Assembly: GCA_028290545.1 (NCBI GenBank)
Contig: JAQGJP010000071.1
Span: forward strand, 1 to 64,000
DNA: 64,000 nt
Direction: 5' to 3'
Source: Rhizobium sp.
Lineage (GTDB): Bacteria; Pseudomonadota; Alphaproteobacteria; Rhizobiales; Rhizobiaceae
Shown here: one piece after another, positions 46,312 to 55,573 of the stretch
How positions within the stretch are numbered: position 1 is the stretch's first letter
Layout of the letters: each line of letters begins with the position of its first letter
The notes under the pieces: model-generated
What the model was told of the DNA's origin: nothing
The model's database searches: none
The model's input: the letters and a program-made list of their open reading frames with translations, nothing else
Position numbers and translations under genes: made by a program

Positions 46312-46818
46312 ATGAACCTGTCACCACTTCTTGACGCTCCACTGGCCATCCAGATCCATGTCGCCACGGTGCTGCCCGCAGCCGCGATCGGCCCCTACAT
46401 GTTCCTGGCGCGCAAGGCAACGCCGCTGCATCGGCTCATGGGCAAGGTGTGGCTGGGCCTGATGGTGATCGCCGCAGCCTCGTCCTTTTTCATCCACGAG
46501 ATCAACCTGCTGATGGGCTTCAGCCCCATCCATCTGATCTCCGCCTATGTGCTGGTGGGAGTATGGCTTGCTTATCGTTCCGCGCGCCAGCACATGATAT
46601 TAGCCCACAAGCGCCAGGTGCTGGGCCTGTATTTCGGCGGGATTGTCGGCGCCGGAGCCTTCACGCTGCTGCCGGGCCGGATCATGAACGAGGTGATCTT
46701 CACCTATCCCGAAAACTGGCCTGACGCCGGCAGGCTCGCGTTCTTCGTGGCTTGCAGCGCCGGCGCCACCCTGCTTCTTGTGCTGGTCGCACGGTTTTCA
46801 ACGCCGAAGCGCGCGTGA
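46312..46818 (+). CDS. DUF2306 membrane protein
   Basis: 168 residues with four membrane helices. The family pattern is HVATVLPAAAIGPYMFLARK, followed by TPLHRLMGKVWLGLMVIAA and HMILAHKRQVLGLYFGG. Several conserved histidines could bind a metal or haem, but no function is known. It is divergent from the LytTR gene, with 92 bp between the starts, which may place it under that regulator's control. Confidence 0.85.
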   Translation: MNLSPLLDAPLAIQIHVATVLPAAAIGPYMFLARKATPLHRLMGKVWLGLMVIAAASSFFIHEINLLMGFSPIHLISAYVLVGVWLAYRSARQHMILAHKRQVLGLYFGGIVGAGAFTLLPGRIMNEVIFTYPENWPDAGRLAFFVACSAGATLLLVLVARFSTPKRA

Positions 46819-46897
46819 ATTCGGGAACGGATTTGGACATGAAGCCGTTATCTGCTTAGACTTGCAGAAGCCTGCAAGCAAATAACGGGAGTCGAGG

Positions 46898-47818
46898 ATG
46901 GAATGGAGAGGCCGCCGCCAGTCGGGCAATGTTGAAGATGCGCGCGGCACCGGCCCAAGCCCGGCACCCGGCGACCCTTTCGGTCGCCGCGGCGGCATCA
47001 ATATCCCGATAGGTGGTGCGCGCGGCGGCGGCATCGGCATGGCCGTGGTAATCGTCATTGTCGTCGTCGTGCTGCAATTCATGGGGGTGGATGTTTCATC
47101 AATTCTTGGCGGTGGGCAGACGACGCAGTCGCCGGGCCACGATCAGAGCCAGAGCACGTCAAACCAGACCAGTTCTCGCAATGACGATGCCAAGGCCTTC
47201 ATCGCGACTGTGCTGGCTGATACCGAGGATGTCTGGAGCGGCGTCTTCGCGGCATCCGGTGCGAAATATGTCGAGCCGAAGTTGACGCTGTTTTCGAAGT
47301 CCTACCCTTCGGCCTGTGGTCAGGCGAGTTCGGCCACCGGCCCTTTCTATTGCCCGACAGACCAGAAGATCTATCTCGATATGGAATTCTTCGATCAGAT
47401 GGCGCGTCAGTTCGGGGCGGCTGGTGATTTTGCCGATGCTTATGTCGTCGCGCATGAAGTCGGCCATCATGTGCAGAATCTCACGGGCATTCTCCCGCGC
47501 TTCAATCGGGCCCGTCAGTCGATGAGCGAGACCGAGGCCAACGAGGCATCCGTTCGAATCGAGCTGCAGGCGGATTGCTATGCTGGCATCTGGGCCAAAT
47601 TTACTGACCAGAAGGGATACATGCAGCAGGGAGATCTGGAAGAAGCCCTGAATGCCGCCCACCAGATCGGCGACGACAATCTCCAGAAACAGGCGCAGGG
47701 CTACGTCGTTCCCGACAGCTTTACCCATGGCACATCGGCGCAGCGGGCCAAATGGTTCCGCAGGGGATTTGATACCGGCAAACCAGCGGCCTGCGATACT
47801 GCCTCAGGCGCTATCTGA
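46898..47818 (+). CDS. Neutral zinc metallopeptidase (YpfJ family)
   Basis: 306 residues. A basic, Gly-rich start (MEWRGRRQSGNVEDARGTGP) leads to a single membrane helix (GIGMAVVIVIVVVVLQFMGV). The peptidase domain has the gluzincin motif VVAHEVGHHVQ, the downstream glutamate region RIELQADCYAGIWA, and FYCPTDQKIYLDMEFFDQM. The topology puts the catalytic part in the periplasm. Substrates are unknown. GGGAG before the ATG supports the start; a terminator follows. Confidence 0.9.
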   Translation: MEWRGRRQSGNVEDARGTGPSPAPGDPFGRRGGINIPIGGARGGGIGMAVVIVIVVVVLQFMGVDVSSILGGGQTTQSPGHDQSQSTSNQTSSRNDDAKAFIATVLADTEDVWSGVFAASGAKYVEPKLTLFSKSYPSACGQASSATGPFYCPTDQKIYLDMEFFDQMARQFGAAGDFADAYVVAHEVGHHVQNLTGILPRFNRARQSMSETEANEASVRIELQADCYAGIWAKFTDQKGYMQQGDLEEALNAAHQIGDDNLQKQAQGYVVPDSFTHGTSAQRAKWFRRGFDTGKPAACDTASGAI

Positions 47819-47843
47819 GCATCGGAATCCGGTTCATCGACCG

Positions 47844-47868
47844 ACGGCGGCGCTGATGCCGCCGTTTG
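47844..47868 (+). terminator. Terminator of the zinc metallopeptidase gene
   Basis: ACGGCGGC-GCTGAT-GCCGCCGT forms an 8-bp stem followed by three T. It lies 26 bp past the stop. Confidence 0.65.
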
Positions 47869-48058
47869 TCGTTCTGCTGGTTATGCCTGGGGTAGAGCCT
47901 CGATCACGCTTTCTGATCGCAAGCATCAAAATTTTTCGTAGCGGGCGGCATTGGACAGTCTCGTGCTGGGGTTGATGAGGACACTTTTTTCGAGTAGAGA
48001 GGTTTCGTTCCTTTTATGTTCCCGGATTCTGCAGCCGGAAAACGTCGCGAGATCTGCC

Positions 48059-49312
48059 ATGATCGATCCGAAACGCGCCCGCCGGGGGCTTGCGCTGGTG
48101 TTTTTTATTCTGCTCATGGACATGATGGGCATTGCCATCATCATGCCGGTGATGCCCGCCTATCTCAAGGAGTTGACGGGTGCCGACGCCAGCGAAGCGG
48201 TCATGCAGGGCAGCTGGCTGTTCATCGTCTATTCGATGATGCAGTTCATGTTCGGCACCTTCATCGGCAATCTCAGCGACCGTTTCGGGCGCCGTCCGAT
48301 ATTGTTGGCTTCCGTGCTGTCCTTTGCTGTCGACAATCTGATCTGCGCAGTGGCCGGAACCTATTGGGTACTGTTTGTCGGCCGCGTGCTTGCCGGCATT
48401 TCGGGCGCCAGCTATGCGACGGCCTCGGCCTATGTCGCCGATATCTCGACCGACGAAACGCGGGCCAAGAATTTCGGCCTGGTCGGCATTTCGTTCGGCG
48501 TCGGATTCACGCTCGGGCCGGTCATCGGCGGCCTGCTGGGAGAACTTGGCCCCCGCGTTCCCTTCTATGTCGCGGCCCTGATCGCTTTCATCAATTTCGC
48601 CGTCGCTCTTTTCATGCTGCCGGAGACGCTCGAGTCGTCTCAGCGCCGCAAGTTCGAATGGAAGCGCGCCAATCCTCTCGGCGGCTTGTTGCAGATGCGA
48701 AACTACAAGGGTATCGGCTGGATCGTCAGCGTGATGTTCCTGTTCTGGTTTGCGCATGTGGTCTATCCGATCGCCTGGCCGTTCGTGGCCGACTATCGCT
48801 ATGGCTGGAGTCAGGGCATGATCGGCCTGTCGCTGGGCGCCTTTGGCGTCCTGAGCGCGGTGGTCATGGGGCTTATCCTGCCGCGCGTCATCAAGCTCTA
48901 CGGCGAATGGGCGACGGCGGTTATCGGCCTGGTGTTCTGCGCCATCGGTTTCGTCGGCTATGCGGTCGCCTGGGAAGGCTGGATGGTGTTCGTGGTCATC
49001 TTCGTCGCCTGCCTCGAGGGCATGACCGATCCGGCGCTGCGGTCGATCTCGGCGGCGGGCGTACCGTCCTCGATGCAGGGCGAACTGCAGGGAACGCTCA
49101 ACAGTCTGGCGAGCATCACCTCGATTGCCGGACCATTCCTGTTCTCATATCTGTTCAGCACATTCACCGGCCCTCAGGCGCCTGCGGAGTTTCCCGGCGC
49201 TCCCTATGCTGCGGCGGCTGTCATGATCGTGGCCGCATTGATCATCTTCGTCTTCAGGGTGCGCAAGCCGCTCGCAACGACGTCGACGTTTGCCACACAT
49301 CACGGGCATTGA
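48059..49312 (+). CDS. MFS transporter, TetA-like
   Basis: 417 residues from ATG 48059 (MIDPKRARRGLALVFFILLM); the frame opens at 47951 without support. Twelve hydrophobic helices and the loop 2-3 motif GNLSDRFGRRPILLASV typical of the drug:H+ antiporter (DHA1) family, close to TetA/Bcr-type. It probably exports small toxic molecules or metabolites. Its substrate is not identified. A MATE exporter follows 96 bp downstream on the same strand. Confidence 0.87.
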   Translation: MIDPKRARRGLALVFFILLMDMMGIAIIMPVMPAYLKELTGADASEAVMQGSWLFIVYSMMQFMFGTFIGNLSDRFGRRPILLASVLSFAVDNLICAVAGTYWVLFVGRVLAGISGASYATASAYVADISTDETRAKNFGLVGISFGVGFTLGPVIGGLLGELGPRVPFYVAALIAFINFAVALFMLPETLESSQRRKFEWKRANPLGGLLQMRNYKGIGWIVSVMFLFWFAHVVYPIAWPFVADYRYGWSQGMIGLSLGAFGVLSAVVMGLILPRVIKLYGEWATAVIGLVFCAIGFVGYAVAWEGWMVFVVIFVACLEGMTDPALRSISAAGVPSSMQGELQGTLNSLASITSIAGPFLFSYLFSTFTGPQAPAEFPGAPYAAAAVMIVAALIIFVFRVRKPLATTSTFATHHGH

Positions 49313-49407
49313 TCGATGCGATGAATAGTTCGAACGCATGGGAGGCTTGGCTGGCATTTCGCAGGAATTTGCTCTACCAGCTCTCTTTTTGATGGAAAGC
49401 TAGAGAA

Positions 49408-50808
49408 ATGACCGGTTTTGCGGCCACGAAAACAGGCATCGATGCTGAAAATAGCTGGAAAAGCCATTTTTTCGCAACATTGGCGCTTGGCATTCCGCTG
49501 ATCGGCGCCCAGCTGGCCCAACTCGGTATCAACGTCACCGACGTCTTCATCATGGGCAGGCTCGGGACTCCCGAGCTTGCGGCGATGGTGCTCGCGAGCC
49601 AGTATTTCTTTACCCTGTTCATTTTCGGCTCCGGGTTTTCGACAGCGGTCGTGCCGCTGGCAGCGCACGCATTCGCCCGGGGCGACCGGATGATGGTCCG
49701 GCGCGCCGTGCGCATGGGGCTCTGGGTGGTGTTCGCATTCTCGGCGCTGTCAGGGCCGGCAATCTGGCATGCCGAGGATGTGCTGCTGTTCGCGGGCCAG
49801 GATCCGCACGTCTCCAAACTGGCGGGCGATTATCTCCAGGTTGCCGGCTGGGGCATGTTCCCCGCGCTGGCTTTCATGGTGCTGCGCTCATTCCTCAGCG
49901 CCGTGGGGCATGCGCGCTTCATCCTCTATGTCACGATCGTCATTCTGGTGTTCAACGCGGTGTTTGCCTATGGACTGGTGCTTGGCCATTTCGGCCTGCC
50001 GGCGCTCGGCATGTCCGGCGCGTCGATCGTGGCTCTTGCGGCCAATATCCTCGGCCTGCTGCTGACCATCCTTTACATCCAGCGGATGGAGGCCCTGCGC
50101 GCCTACGAGGTCTTCGTGCGTTTCTGGCGGATGGACTGGCACATGCTGCGCGAGGTGCTGCAATTGGGATTGCCGATCAGCCTGACCATCCTGGCTGAAG
50201 TGAGCCTGTTCACCGTGGCGTCCTTGCTGATGGGGTGGATCGGCACCGTTGAACTCGCGGCCCACGGCATTGCGCTGCAATGGGCGTCTGTGGCGTTCAT
50301 GATCCCACTGGGTCTGGCGCAGGCAGCGACCGTGCGCATCGGTATTGCCGCCGGCTCCGGCGACCATCTGGCGCTGGTGCGCGCCTCCTGGGTGATTGTT
50401 GCGATTTCGGTCGGCTGCTCGTTCATCGGCGGATTGATCTTCGCCCTCTATCCCTACGAACTCGCCGCGCTCTATCTTGATCCAACCAAGGCGGATGCCG
50501 CCGCCGTTCTTGCCTATGCCGGTACGCTGGTGGTGATCGCCGGCATTTTCCAGCTTGTGGATGGACTTCAGGCCGTGGCGTCCGGACTGTTGCGGGGCCT
50601 CAAGGATACGACATGGCCGATGATTTTGGCGCTGATCGCCTATTGGCCCGTGGGCTTCCTGTTGGCCTATGTCCTGGCCTTTCATTTCGGCATGGGCGGC
50701 ATCGGTGTCTGGATCGGCTTTCTCTGCGGATTGATTGCTGCGGCGGTGCTCCTGCTCTGGCGTTATGCGATCCTGGTCAGCAGACTGGACATGGAAAAGG
50801 CGGCTTGA
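49408..50808 (+). CDS. MATE-family efflux transporter
   Basis: 466 residues with twelve hydrophobic helices in two similar halves. N-terminal half: LGIPLIGAQLAQLGINVTDV, FIMGRLGTPELAAMVLA, GSGFSTAVVPLAAHAFARGD; C-terminal half: LPISLTILAEVSLFTVASLL, ALQWASVAFMIPLGLAQAAT. Close to NorM-type sodium- or proton-driven exporters of cationic drugs. It ends in a hairpin that it shares with the convergent carA gene. Confidence 0.9.
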   Translation: MTGFAATKTGIDAENSWKSHFFATLALGIPLIGAQLAQLGINVTDVFIMGRLGTPELAAMVLASQYFFTLFIFGSGFSTAVVPLAAHAFARGDRMMVRRAVRMGLWVVFAFSALSGPAIWHAEDVLLFAGQDPHVSKLAGDYLQVAGWGMFPALAFMVLRSFLSAVGHARFILYVTIVILVFNAVFAYGLVLGHFGLPALGMSGASIVALAANILGLLLTILYIQRMEALRAYEVFVRFWRMDWHMLREVLQLGLPISLTILAEVSLFTVASLLMGWIGTVELAAHGIALQWASVAFMIPLGLAQAATVRIGIAAGSGDHLALVRASWVIVAISVGCSFIGGLIFALYPYELAALYLDPTKADAAAVLAYAGTLVVIAGIFQLVDGLQAVASGLLRGLKDTTWPMILALIAYWPVGFLLAYVLAFHFGMGGIGVWIGFLCGLIAAAVLLLWRYAILVSRLDMEKAA

Positions 50809-50817
50809 GAGCCGCCT
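50795..50817 (-). terminator. Terminator of carA, overlapping the MATE stop
   Basis: AGGCGGCT-TGAG-AGCCGCCT is a perfect 8-bp stem containing the MATE stop codon in its loop. On the minus strand it is followed by TTTTCC, fitting carA, whose stop is 32 bp away. Confidence 0.65.
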
Positions 50818-50848
50818 GATCCGTTCGAAAGTGTTGTGATTTCTTGCC

Positions 50849-52051
50849 TTAACGCTCGGCGAGCGCCGGCTCGCCCTTGCGTTCCTTGATCAGGTTGAGG
50901 AAGCGGCGGAACAGATAGTGGCTGTCCTGCGGGCCGGGGGAAGCTTCCGGATGATGCTGCACCGAGAAGACCGGTTTGCCGGAGACGCGCAGGCCGCAAT
51001 TGGTGCCGTCGAACAGGGAGATATGTGTTTCCTCGACGCCATCGGGCAACGACTTCGAATCCACCGCGAAGCCGTGGTTCATGGAGACGATTTCAACCTT
51101 GCCGGTGGTGTGATCCTTGACAGGATGGTTGGCGCCATGGTGGCCCTGATGCATTTTCTCGGTCGTGGCGCCCAGCGCCAGTCCCAGCATCTGATGTCCC
51201 AGGCAGATGCCGAACAGCGGCAGTTCGGCGCCGAGCAGTGCCTTGATGGTCGGCACGGCATAGATGCCGGTCGCGGCCGGATCGCCGGGGCCGTTGGAGA
51301 GGAAGATGCCATCCGGCTTCTGCGCCAGCACTTCCTCGGCACTGGTATTGGCCGGCATCACCGTGACCTTGCAGTCGAGACCGGCAAACAGGCGAAGGAT
51401 GTTGCGCTTGACGCCGAAGTCCAGGCAGACGACGTGATACCTGGCGTCTTCCGGCTTGAGTTCCGCATAGCCTTCGTTCCAGACCCAAGGCTTTTCGGCC
51501 CAATGCGAGGACTGGCCGGAGGCGGCGACCTTGGCGAGATCGAGGTCGACGAGACCGCTCCATGCCTTGGCTTCGGCCTTCAGGACGTCGATGTCGAAAA
51601 CGCCGTTCAGGTCATGGGCGATCACCGCGTTCGGCATGCCGTTCTCGCGGATCCACGCGGTCAGCGCGCGGGTGTCGATGCCGCACATGCCGATGATGCC
51701 GCGCGCTTTCAGCCAGGCATCGAGGTGCTTGAGCGCCCGGTAATTCGATGGATCGGTGATGTCGGCCTTGAAGATCACGCCGACCGCGCCGTGGCGGGCT
51801 GCGGGCTTCAGATCCTCGATGTCTTCGTCATTGGTGCCGATATTGCCGATATGCGGGAAGGTGAAGGTGACGATCTGGCTGAGATAGGAAGGGTCGGTGA
51901 GGATTTCCTGATAGCCGGTGAGCGCGGTGTTGAAGCAGACTTCCGCCTGTGTTCGGCCCGTGGCGCCGATCCCCTTGCCCTCGATGACGGTGCCATCGGC
52001 AAGAACAAGAAGGGCGGTCGGCTTTTCAATGGTCCAGGCTGGCGTGCTCAT
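50849..52051 (-). CDS. carA: Carbamoyl-phosphate synthase small subunit
   Basis: 400 residues from ATG 52051 (MSTPAWTIEKPTALLVLADG), with GGAGCG upstream. The C-terminal class I glutaminase domain has the nucleophile in FGICLGHQMLGLALG and the His/Glu partners in VFSVQHHPEASPGPQD; the oxyanion strand FLSNGPGDP is present. It supplies ammonia from glutamine to CarB (37406-40894). The frame upstream to 52210 is probably untranslated leader. carA is separated from carB, as often in rhizobia. Confidence 0.96.
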   Translation of the reverse strand: MSTPAWTIEKPTALLVLADGTVIEGKGIGATGRTQAEVCFNTALTGYQEILTDPSYLSQIVTFTFPHIGNIGTNDEDIEDLKPAARHGAVGVIFKADITDPSNYRALKHLDAWLKARGIIGMCGIDTRALTAWIRENGMPNAVIAHDLNGVFDIDVLKAEAKAWSGLVDLDLAKVAASGQSSHWAEKPWVWNEGYAELKPEDARYHVVCLDFGVKRNILRLFAGLDCKVTVMPANTSAEEVLAQKPDGIFLSNGPGDPAATGIYAVPTIKALLGAELPLFGICLGHQMLGLALGATTEKMHQGHHGANHPVKDHTTGKVEIVSMNHGFAVDSKSLPDGVEETHISLFDGTNCGLRVSGKPVFSVQHHPEASPGPQDSHYLFRRFLNLIKERKGEPALAER

Positions 52052-52310
52052 GTCGCTCCGTTCCGGCAGGGGCTCTGGAGCCTGGCTGCCCTTTGCTCGC
52101 AGGAAAAGGCGCACGGATGGTCTCCGCGTCGGCACACTTTTCCCCTTTTTGATATTGGCCGGAAAATAGTGGCGGTCGCCGTCCGGGTCAATGCGCGTGC
52201 GGCTCGACATATGAAATAAATATGAAGGGGAATCAAAGGCTTCGCGAAGAGTGATTGCTTTTCCCCGGATATCTCGGCATAAGCGCCGGATATTTTAGGA
52301 GAATCCGTCG

Positions 52311-52760
52311 ATGCGCGAACAGCTGATGAATGCCTTGAAAGAGGCGATGAAAGCCAAGGAACAGCGGAAAATCACGACAATCCGCATGGTGCAGGCGGCC
52401 ATCAAGGATCTCGACATCGCCAACCGCACGCGCACGGATCCGACGACATCGGATGGCGAGATCGCCTCGCTGATGTCAAAGCTGGTCAAGCAGCGCGAGG
52501 AATCGGCCAAGATGTACGACGAGGGCGCCCGCCCGGAGCTCGCTGCCCAGGAGCGTGAGGAGATCGGCATTATTTCCGAATTCATGCCGAAGCAGTTCTC
52601 CGAAGCGGAAGTCACCGAAATCATCAAGGGCATCATCGCCGAGACGGGTTCGGCCAGTGTCAAGGACATGGGCAAGTGCATGGCTCTGCTCAAGGAGCGC
52701 TATCCGGGCCAGCTCGATTTCGGCAAGGCGTCGGCACAGACCAAGGCGTTGCTCAGCTAA
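52311..52760 (+). CDS. GatB/YqeY domain protein
   Basis: 149 residues beginning MREQLMNALKEAMKAKEQRK, preceded by TAGGAGA. Helical YqeY fold: TTIRMVQAAIKDLDIANR, EREEIGIISEFMPKQFSEAE and SVKDMGKCMALLKERYPGQL. It corresponds to the tRNA-binding C-terminal part of GatB and may act with tRNA-dependent amidotransferase or independently. Its position just upstream of dnaG is the common arrangement in alphaproteobacteria. Confidence 0.92.
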   Translation: MREQLMNALKEAMKAKEQRKITTIRMVQAAIKDLDIANRTRTDPTTSDGEIASLMSKLVKQREESAKMYDEGARPELAAQEREEIGIISEFMPKQFSEAEVTEIIKGIIAETGSASVKDMGKCMALLKERYPGQLDFGKASAQTKALLS

Positions 52761-52847
52761 CAGTTGACGACGTCGGTCGAAAGGCCGATGTCGCTGGCGC
52801 TTTGGTTCCAAAGTGCTTATATCGGTCCCAACAGGACCCACACAGAT

Positions 52848-54830
52848 ATGCGTTTTTCAAATCTCTTCCTCGATGAGTTGCGGGATCGGGTCCAGATATC
52901 GGACGTGATCGGCCGGCGCGTGACCTGGGATCGGAAGAAGACCAATACCGGGCGCGGCGACTACTGGGCCAACTGCCCGTTCCACGGCGAAAAATCTCCG
53001 AGCTTCCATTGCGAGGACCGCAAGGGCCGCTATCACTGTTTCGGTTGCGGCGTATCCGGCGATCACTTCCGCTTCTTGATGGAGCTCGACGGCATGGCCT
53101 TCAACGAGGCCGTGCAGCAGGTGGCCGATATTGCCGGCGTGCCTCTGCCTGCGCCCGATCCCGAAACCGAACGGCGAGAACGCGAGCGCCACAACCTGTT
53201 CGACGTGATGGAAATGGCGACCCGCTTCTTCCAGGATCAGTTGCAGACGGCGGCCGGCGCCAAGGCGCGTGCGTATCTCCGGGATCGCGGGCTTTCCGGC
53301 CGGACGATAGAGACATTCCGCTTGGGCTATTCCTCCGACAGCCGCAATGCGCTGAAGGAATTCCTGGCGTCCAAGGGCGTCGCCAAGGACCAGATCGAAG
53401 CCTGTGGACTGGTCGTGCACGGGCCGGATATTCCGGTGTCCTACGATCGTTTCCGCGACAGGATCATGTTCCCCATTCTATCGTCGCGCGAGAAGGTCAT
53501 CGCCTTCGGCGGCCGGGCGCTTTCGGCTGATGCACCGGCCAAATACCTCAACTCCAACGAGACCGAACTCTTTTCGAAAGGGCAGGTGCTCTATAATTTT
53601 GCCCGTGCCCGCAAGGCACTGCAAAGCCCCGATGGCACGGGAACGGTGATCGCCGTCGAAGGCTATATGGATGTGATCGCACTGCACCAGGCTGGCATCG
53701 AGAATGCGGTCGCGCCGCTCGGCACGGCGTTGACGGAAAACCAGCTCGCTTTGCTCTGGAAGATGACATCGGTTCCGGTGCTCTGCTTCGATGGAGACGG
53801 CGCCGGCATGCGCGCGGCATCGCGTGCCGTCGATCTCGCGCTGCCGGCCCTGAAGCCCGGGTTTTCGCTCCGGATAGCGCTGCTGCCCGATGGCAAGGAC
53901 CCCGATGATCTTGTCAAGATCGAGGGGCGTATGCCCTTCGACAAGGTGATCGCGGAGGCGCGGCCGCTCGCCGACATGGTATGGCTGCGCGAGACGTCGG
54001 GCACAGCGTTCGACACGCCGGAAAAACGCGCCGAGCTGGAGGCGAGGCTGAAGACGGTGACCCAGGTGGTGGCCGACGAGAGTGTCCGGCGGCATTACCA
54101 GCAGGATATGCGCGACCGGCTGTATTCCTATTTCCAGAATGCGTCTCCGCAGAGCCAGCAGCGGCGCGGGAATTTCCAGGGGCGAGGGCAGGGGCAGGGC
54201 CGCGGCAATCAGCAGGCGGCAAACACGCCTTCAAGTTCAGCTCCGGTGTCCGACCGCCTGGCGAAGTCTGGCCTTGTCAGCGGTTATCGCTCGCTGCCGT
54301 CGCTGCGCGAAAGCGTGCTGGCGCTGACCATCGTCAATCATCCGGCGCTGTTCTTCGAAGAGTATGACGAGATCGCCCATATCGAGTTCGACAATCGCGA
54401 TATGCAGCGTTTCTGGCAGGCGGTGCTGTCGGTCGTGGCCGCCAGCGGCTCGGGCCTGACGCGAGATGAGCTGATAACCGCGCTCGAAGTCCAGGGGTTC
54501 GACGCGCAACTCGCAAATCTCGACAAGCAGATTCGTTTTGCAAGGCTATGGACGGCGACCGAGCACGCGGCGATCGAAGATGCGCGCGAAGGCTTCCGGC
54601 AGGCGCTCGCCCTTTACACCAGGGCGCGCGCACTGGTGCGCCAGCGGCATGAGATAGAGCGCGAGATCGCCGATGCGACCGAGCGCGGTGTCGAGCAGGA
54701 AGTCGAACGTCTGATGCTGTCGCTCAATGAAAACCAGCTTGAAACGACGCGGCTCGAAACCCAGGAGGCGCTGATCGATGGGTTCGGGGTGATGTCCGGA
54801 CGGATCAAGGGGCCGGCTGGCGGACATTGA
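52848..54830 (+). CDS. dnaG: DNA primase
   Basis: 660 residues from ATG 52848 (MRFSNLFLDELRDRVQISDV); the longer frame from 52764 adds an unrelated N-terminus. Zinc ribbon C43-x2-H46 (CPFH) and C64-x2-C67 (CFGC); DnaG core with FRDRIMFPILSSREKVIAFG, and the Toprim motifs VIAVEGYMDVIAL and VLCFDGDGAG. A Gln/Gly/Arg-rich linker (~QQRRGNFQGRGQGQGRGNQQ) precedes the C-terminal DnaB-interacting helices. It makes RNA primers for replication. rpoD, its usual neighbour, is not found downstream; a toxin-antitoxin pair is. Confidence 0.96.
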   Translation: MRFSNLFLDELRDRVQISDVIGRRVTWDRKKTNTGRGDYWANCPFHGEKSPSFHCEDRKGRYHCFGCGVSGDHFRFLMELDGMAFNEAVQQVADIAGVPLPAPDPETERRERERHNLFDVMEMATRFFQDQLQTAAGAKARAYLRDRGLSGRTIETFRLGYSSDSRNALKEFLASKGVAKDQIEACGLVVHGPDIPVSYDRFRDRIMFPILSSREKVIAFGGRALSADAPAKYLNSNETELFSKGQVLYNFARARKALQSPDGTGTVIAVEGYMDVIALHQAGIENAVAPLGTALTENQLALLWKMTSVPVLCFDGDGAGMRAASRAVDLALPALKPGFSLRIALLPDGKDPDDLVKIEGRMPFDKVIAEARPLADMVWLRETSGTAFDTPEKRAELEARLKTVTQVVADESVRRHYQQDMRDRLYSYFQNASPQSQQRRGNFQGRGQGQGRGNQQAANTPSSSAPVSDRLAKSGLVSGYRSLPSLRESVLALTIVNHPALFFEEYDEIAHIEFDNRDMQRFWQAVLSVVAASGSGLTRDELITALEVQGFDAQLANLDKQIRFARLWTATEHAAIEDAREGFRQALALYTRARALVRQRHEIEREIADATERGVEQEVERLMLSLNENQLETTRLETQEALIDGFGVMSGRIKGPAGGH

Positions 54831-54831
54831 A

Positions 54832-54857
54832 ATTTTGTAGCGCATAAGGTACAAAAT
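54832..54857. promoter_or_regulatory. Inverted repeat covering the toxin start (putative antitoxin operator)
   Basis: ATTTTGTA (54832-54839) and TACAAAAT (54850-54857) are perfect 8-bp arms with a 10-bp spacer. The right arm includes the first two bases of the toxin ATG and the spacer includes its AAGG ribosome site. It begins 1 bp after the dnaG stop. Confidence 0.6.
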
Positions 54858-55155
54858 GATAGAAATTCGTTCGACCAGCGCCTACGACAAATGGTTCAAA
54901 CGTCTGCGTGATGAACGTGCGAAATCGAGAATCAATGCGCGCATCATCCGGTTGGCAATCGGGAACGCCGGTGATGTCAAAGGTGTCGGTGGTGGCGTTA
55001 GCGAACTGCGGATAGATTATGGTCCGGGATACAGGATCTACTTCATGCGCAGGGGCGACGTTTATATTCTTCTGTTATGCGGAGGCGATAAAAGCTCGCA
55101 GGCAGAGGATATTGATGAGGCGAAGAAGCTGTCACGGGAAATAGGCTCTAAATAA
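54856..55155 (+). CDS. RelE/ParE-superfamily toxin (HigB-2/HI1419 type)
   Basis: 99 residues, MIEIRSTSAYDKWFKRLRDE, with the helix-turn pattern of the HI1419-type addiction-module killer family: KSRINARIIRLAIGNAGDVK, VGGGVSELRIDYGPGYRIYF and LLLCGGDKSSQAEDIDEAKK. Members are mRNA interferases or gyrase poisons; which applies is not evident. It is followed directly by its antitoxin, which starts right after its TAA. The gene is less GC-rich than dnaG, suggesting transfer. Confidence 0.9.
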   Translation: MIEIRSTSAYDKWFKRLRDERAKSRINARIIRLAIGNAGDVKGVGGGVSELRIDYGPGYRIYFMRRGDVYILLLCGGDKSSQAEDIDEAKKLSREIGSK

Positions 55156-55455
55156 ATGACGATCGAGACGAAAAAGTGGGATGTGACGGAGCATCTTGAC
55201 ACCGAAGAGCGTATCGCGCTGTTTCTGGAAGCTGTATTTGAAGATGGGGATCCTGCCACGATCACGGCGGCAATTGGGGAAGTTGCAAGGGCTCGTGGCA
55301 TGACCCAGATCGCAAGAGAAGCAGGCCTGTCGCGGGAAAATCTGTACAGGGCGCTGAGCGAGGACGGCAATCCAGAATTCGGGACCATCCTGAAGGTCGT
55401 CAAAGCGCTTGGATTCGATCTCAGTGTCTCACCTCATAAGCCCTCAGCGGCTTGA
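55156..55455 (+). CDS. HigA-type antitoxin (HI1420 family)
   Basis: 99 residues from an ATG that abuts the toxin stop. An N-terminal toxin-binding segment (WDVTEHLDTEERIALFLEAV) precedes a Cro/C1-type helix-turn-helix (MTQIAREAGLSRENLYRALS) and the family tail FGTILKVVKALGFDLSVSP. It should neutralise the toxin at 54856 and repress the operon, probably through the repeat at 54832-54857. Toxin first and antitoxin second is the HigBA order. Unlike the locus at 11151, both frames here are intact. Confidence 0.9.
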   Translation: MTIETKKWDVTEHLDTEERIALFLEAVFEDGDPATITAAIGEVARARGMTQIAREAGLSRENLYRALSEDGNPEFGTILKVVKALGFDLSVSPHKPSAA

Positions 55456-55573
55456 GGCCACCAATCCGGCAGCTAAATGAGACGATCGTTGTCGTGGCTG
55501 ATCGGATGCGCAGGTTCGACGTCAGCTAGATTTCTGTATCATTGTAATGTCCCTTTTTGCTGGATCTTTTATC

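Noticed and set aside
51093-51563. Minus-strand 156-codon frame in carA
   Set aside because: It is an alternative frame of carA with Arg-rich nonsense composition.
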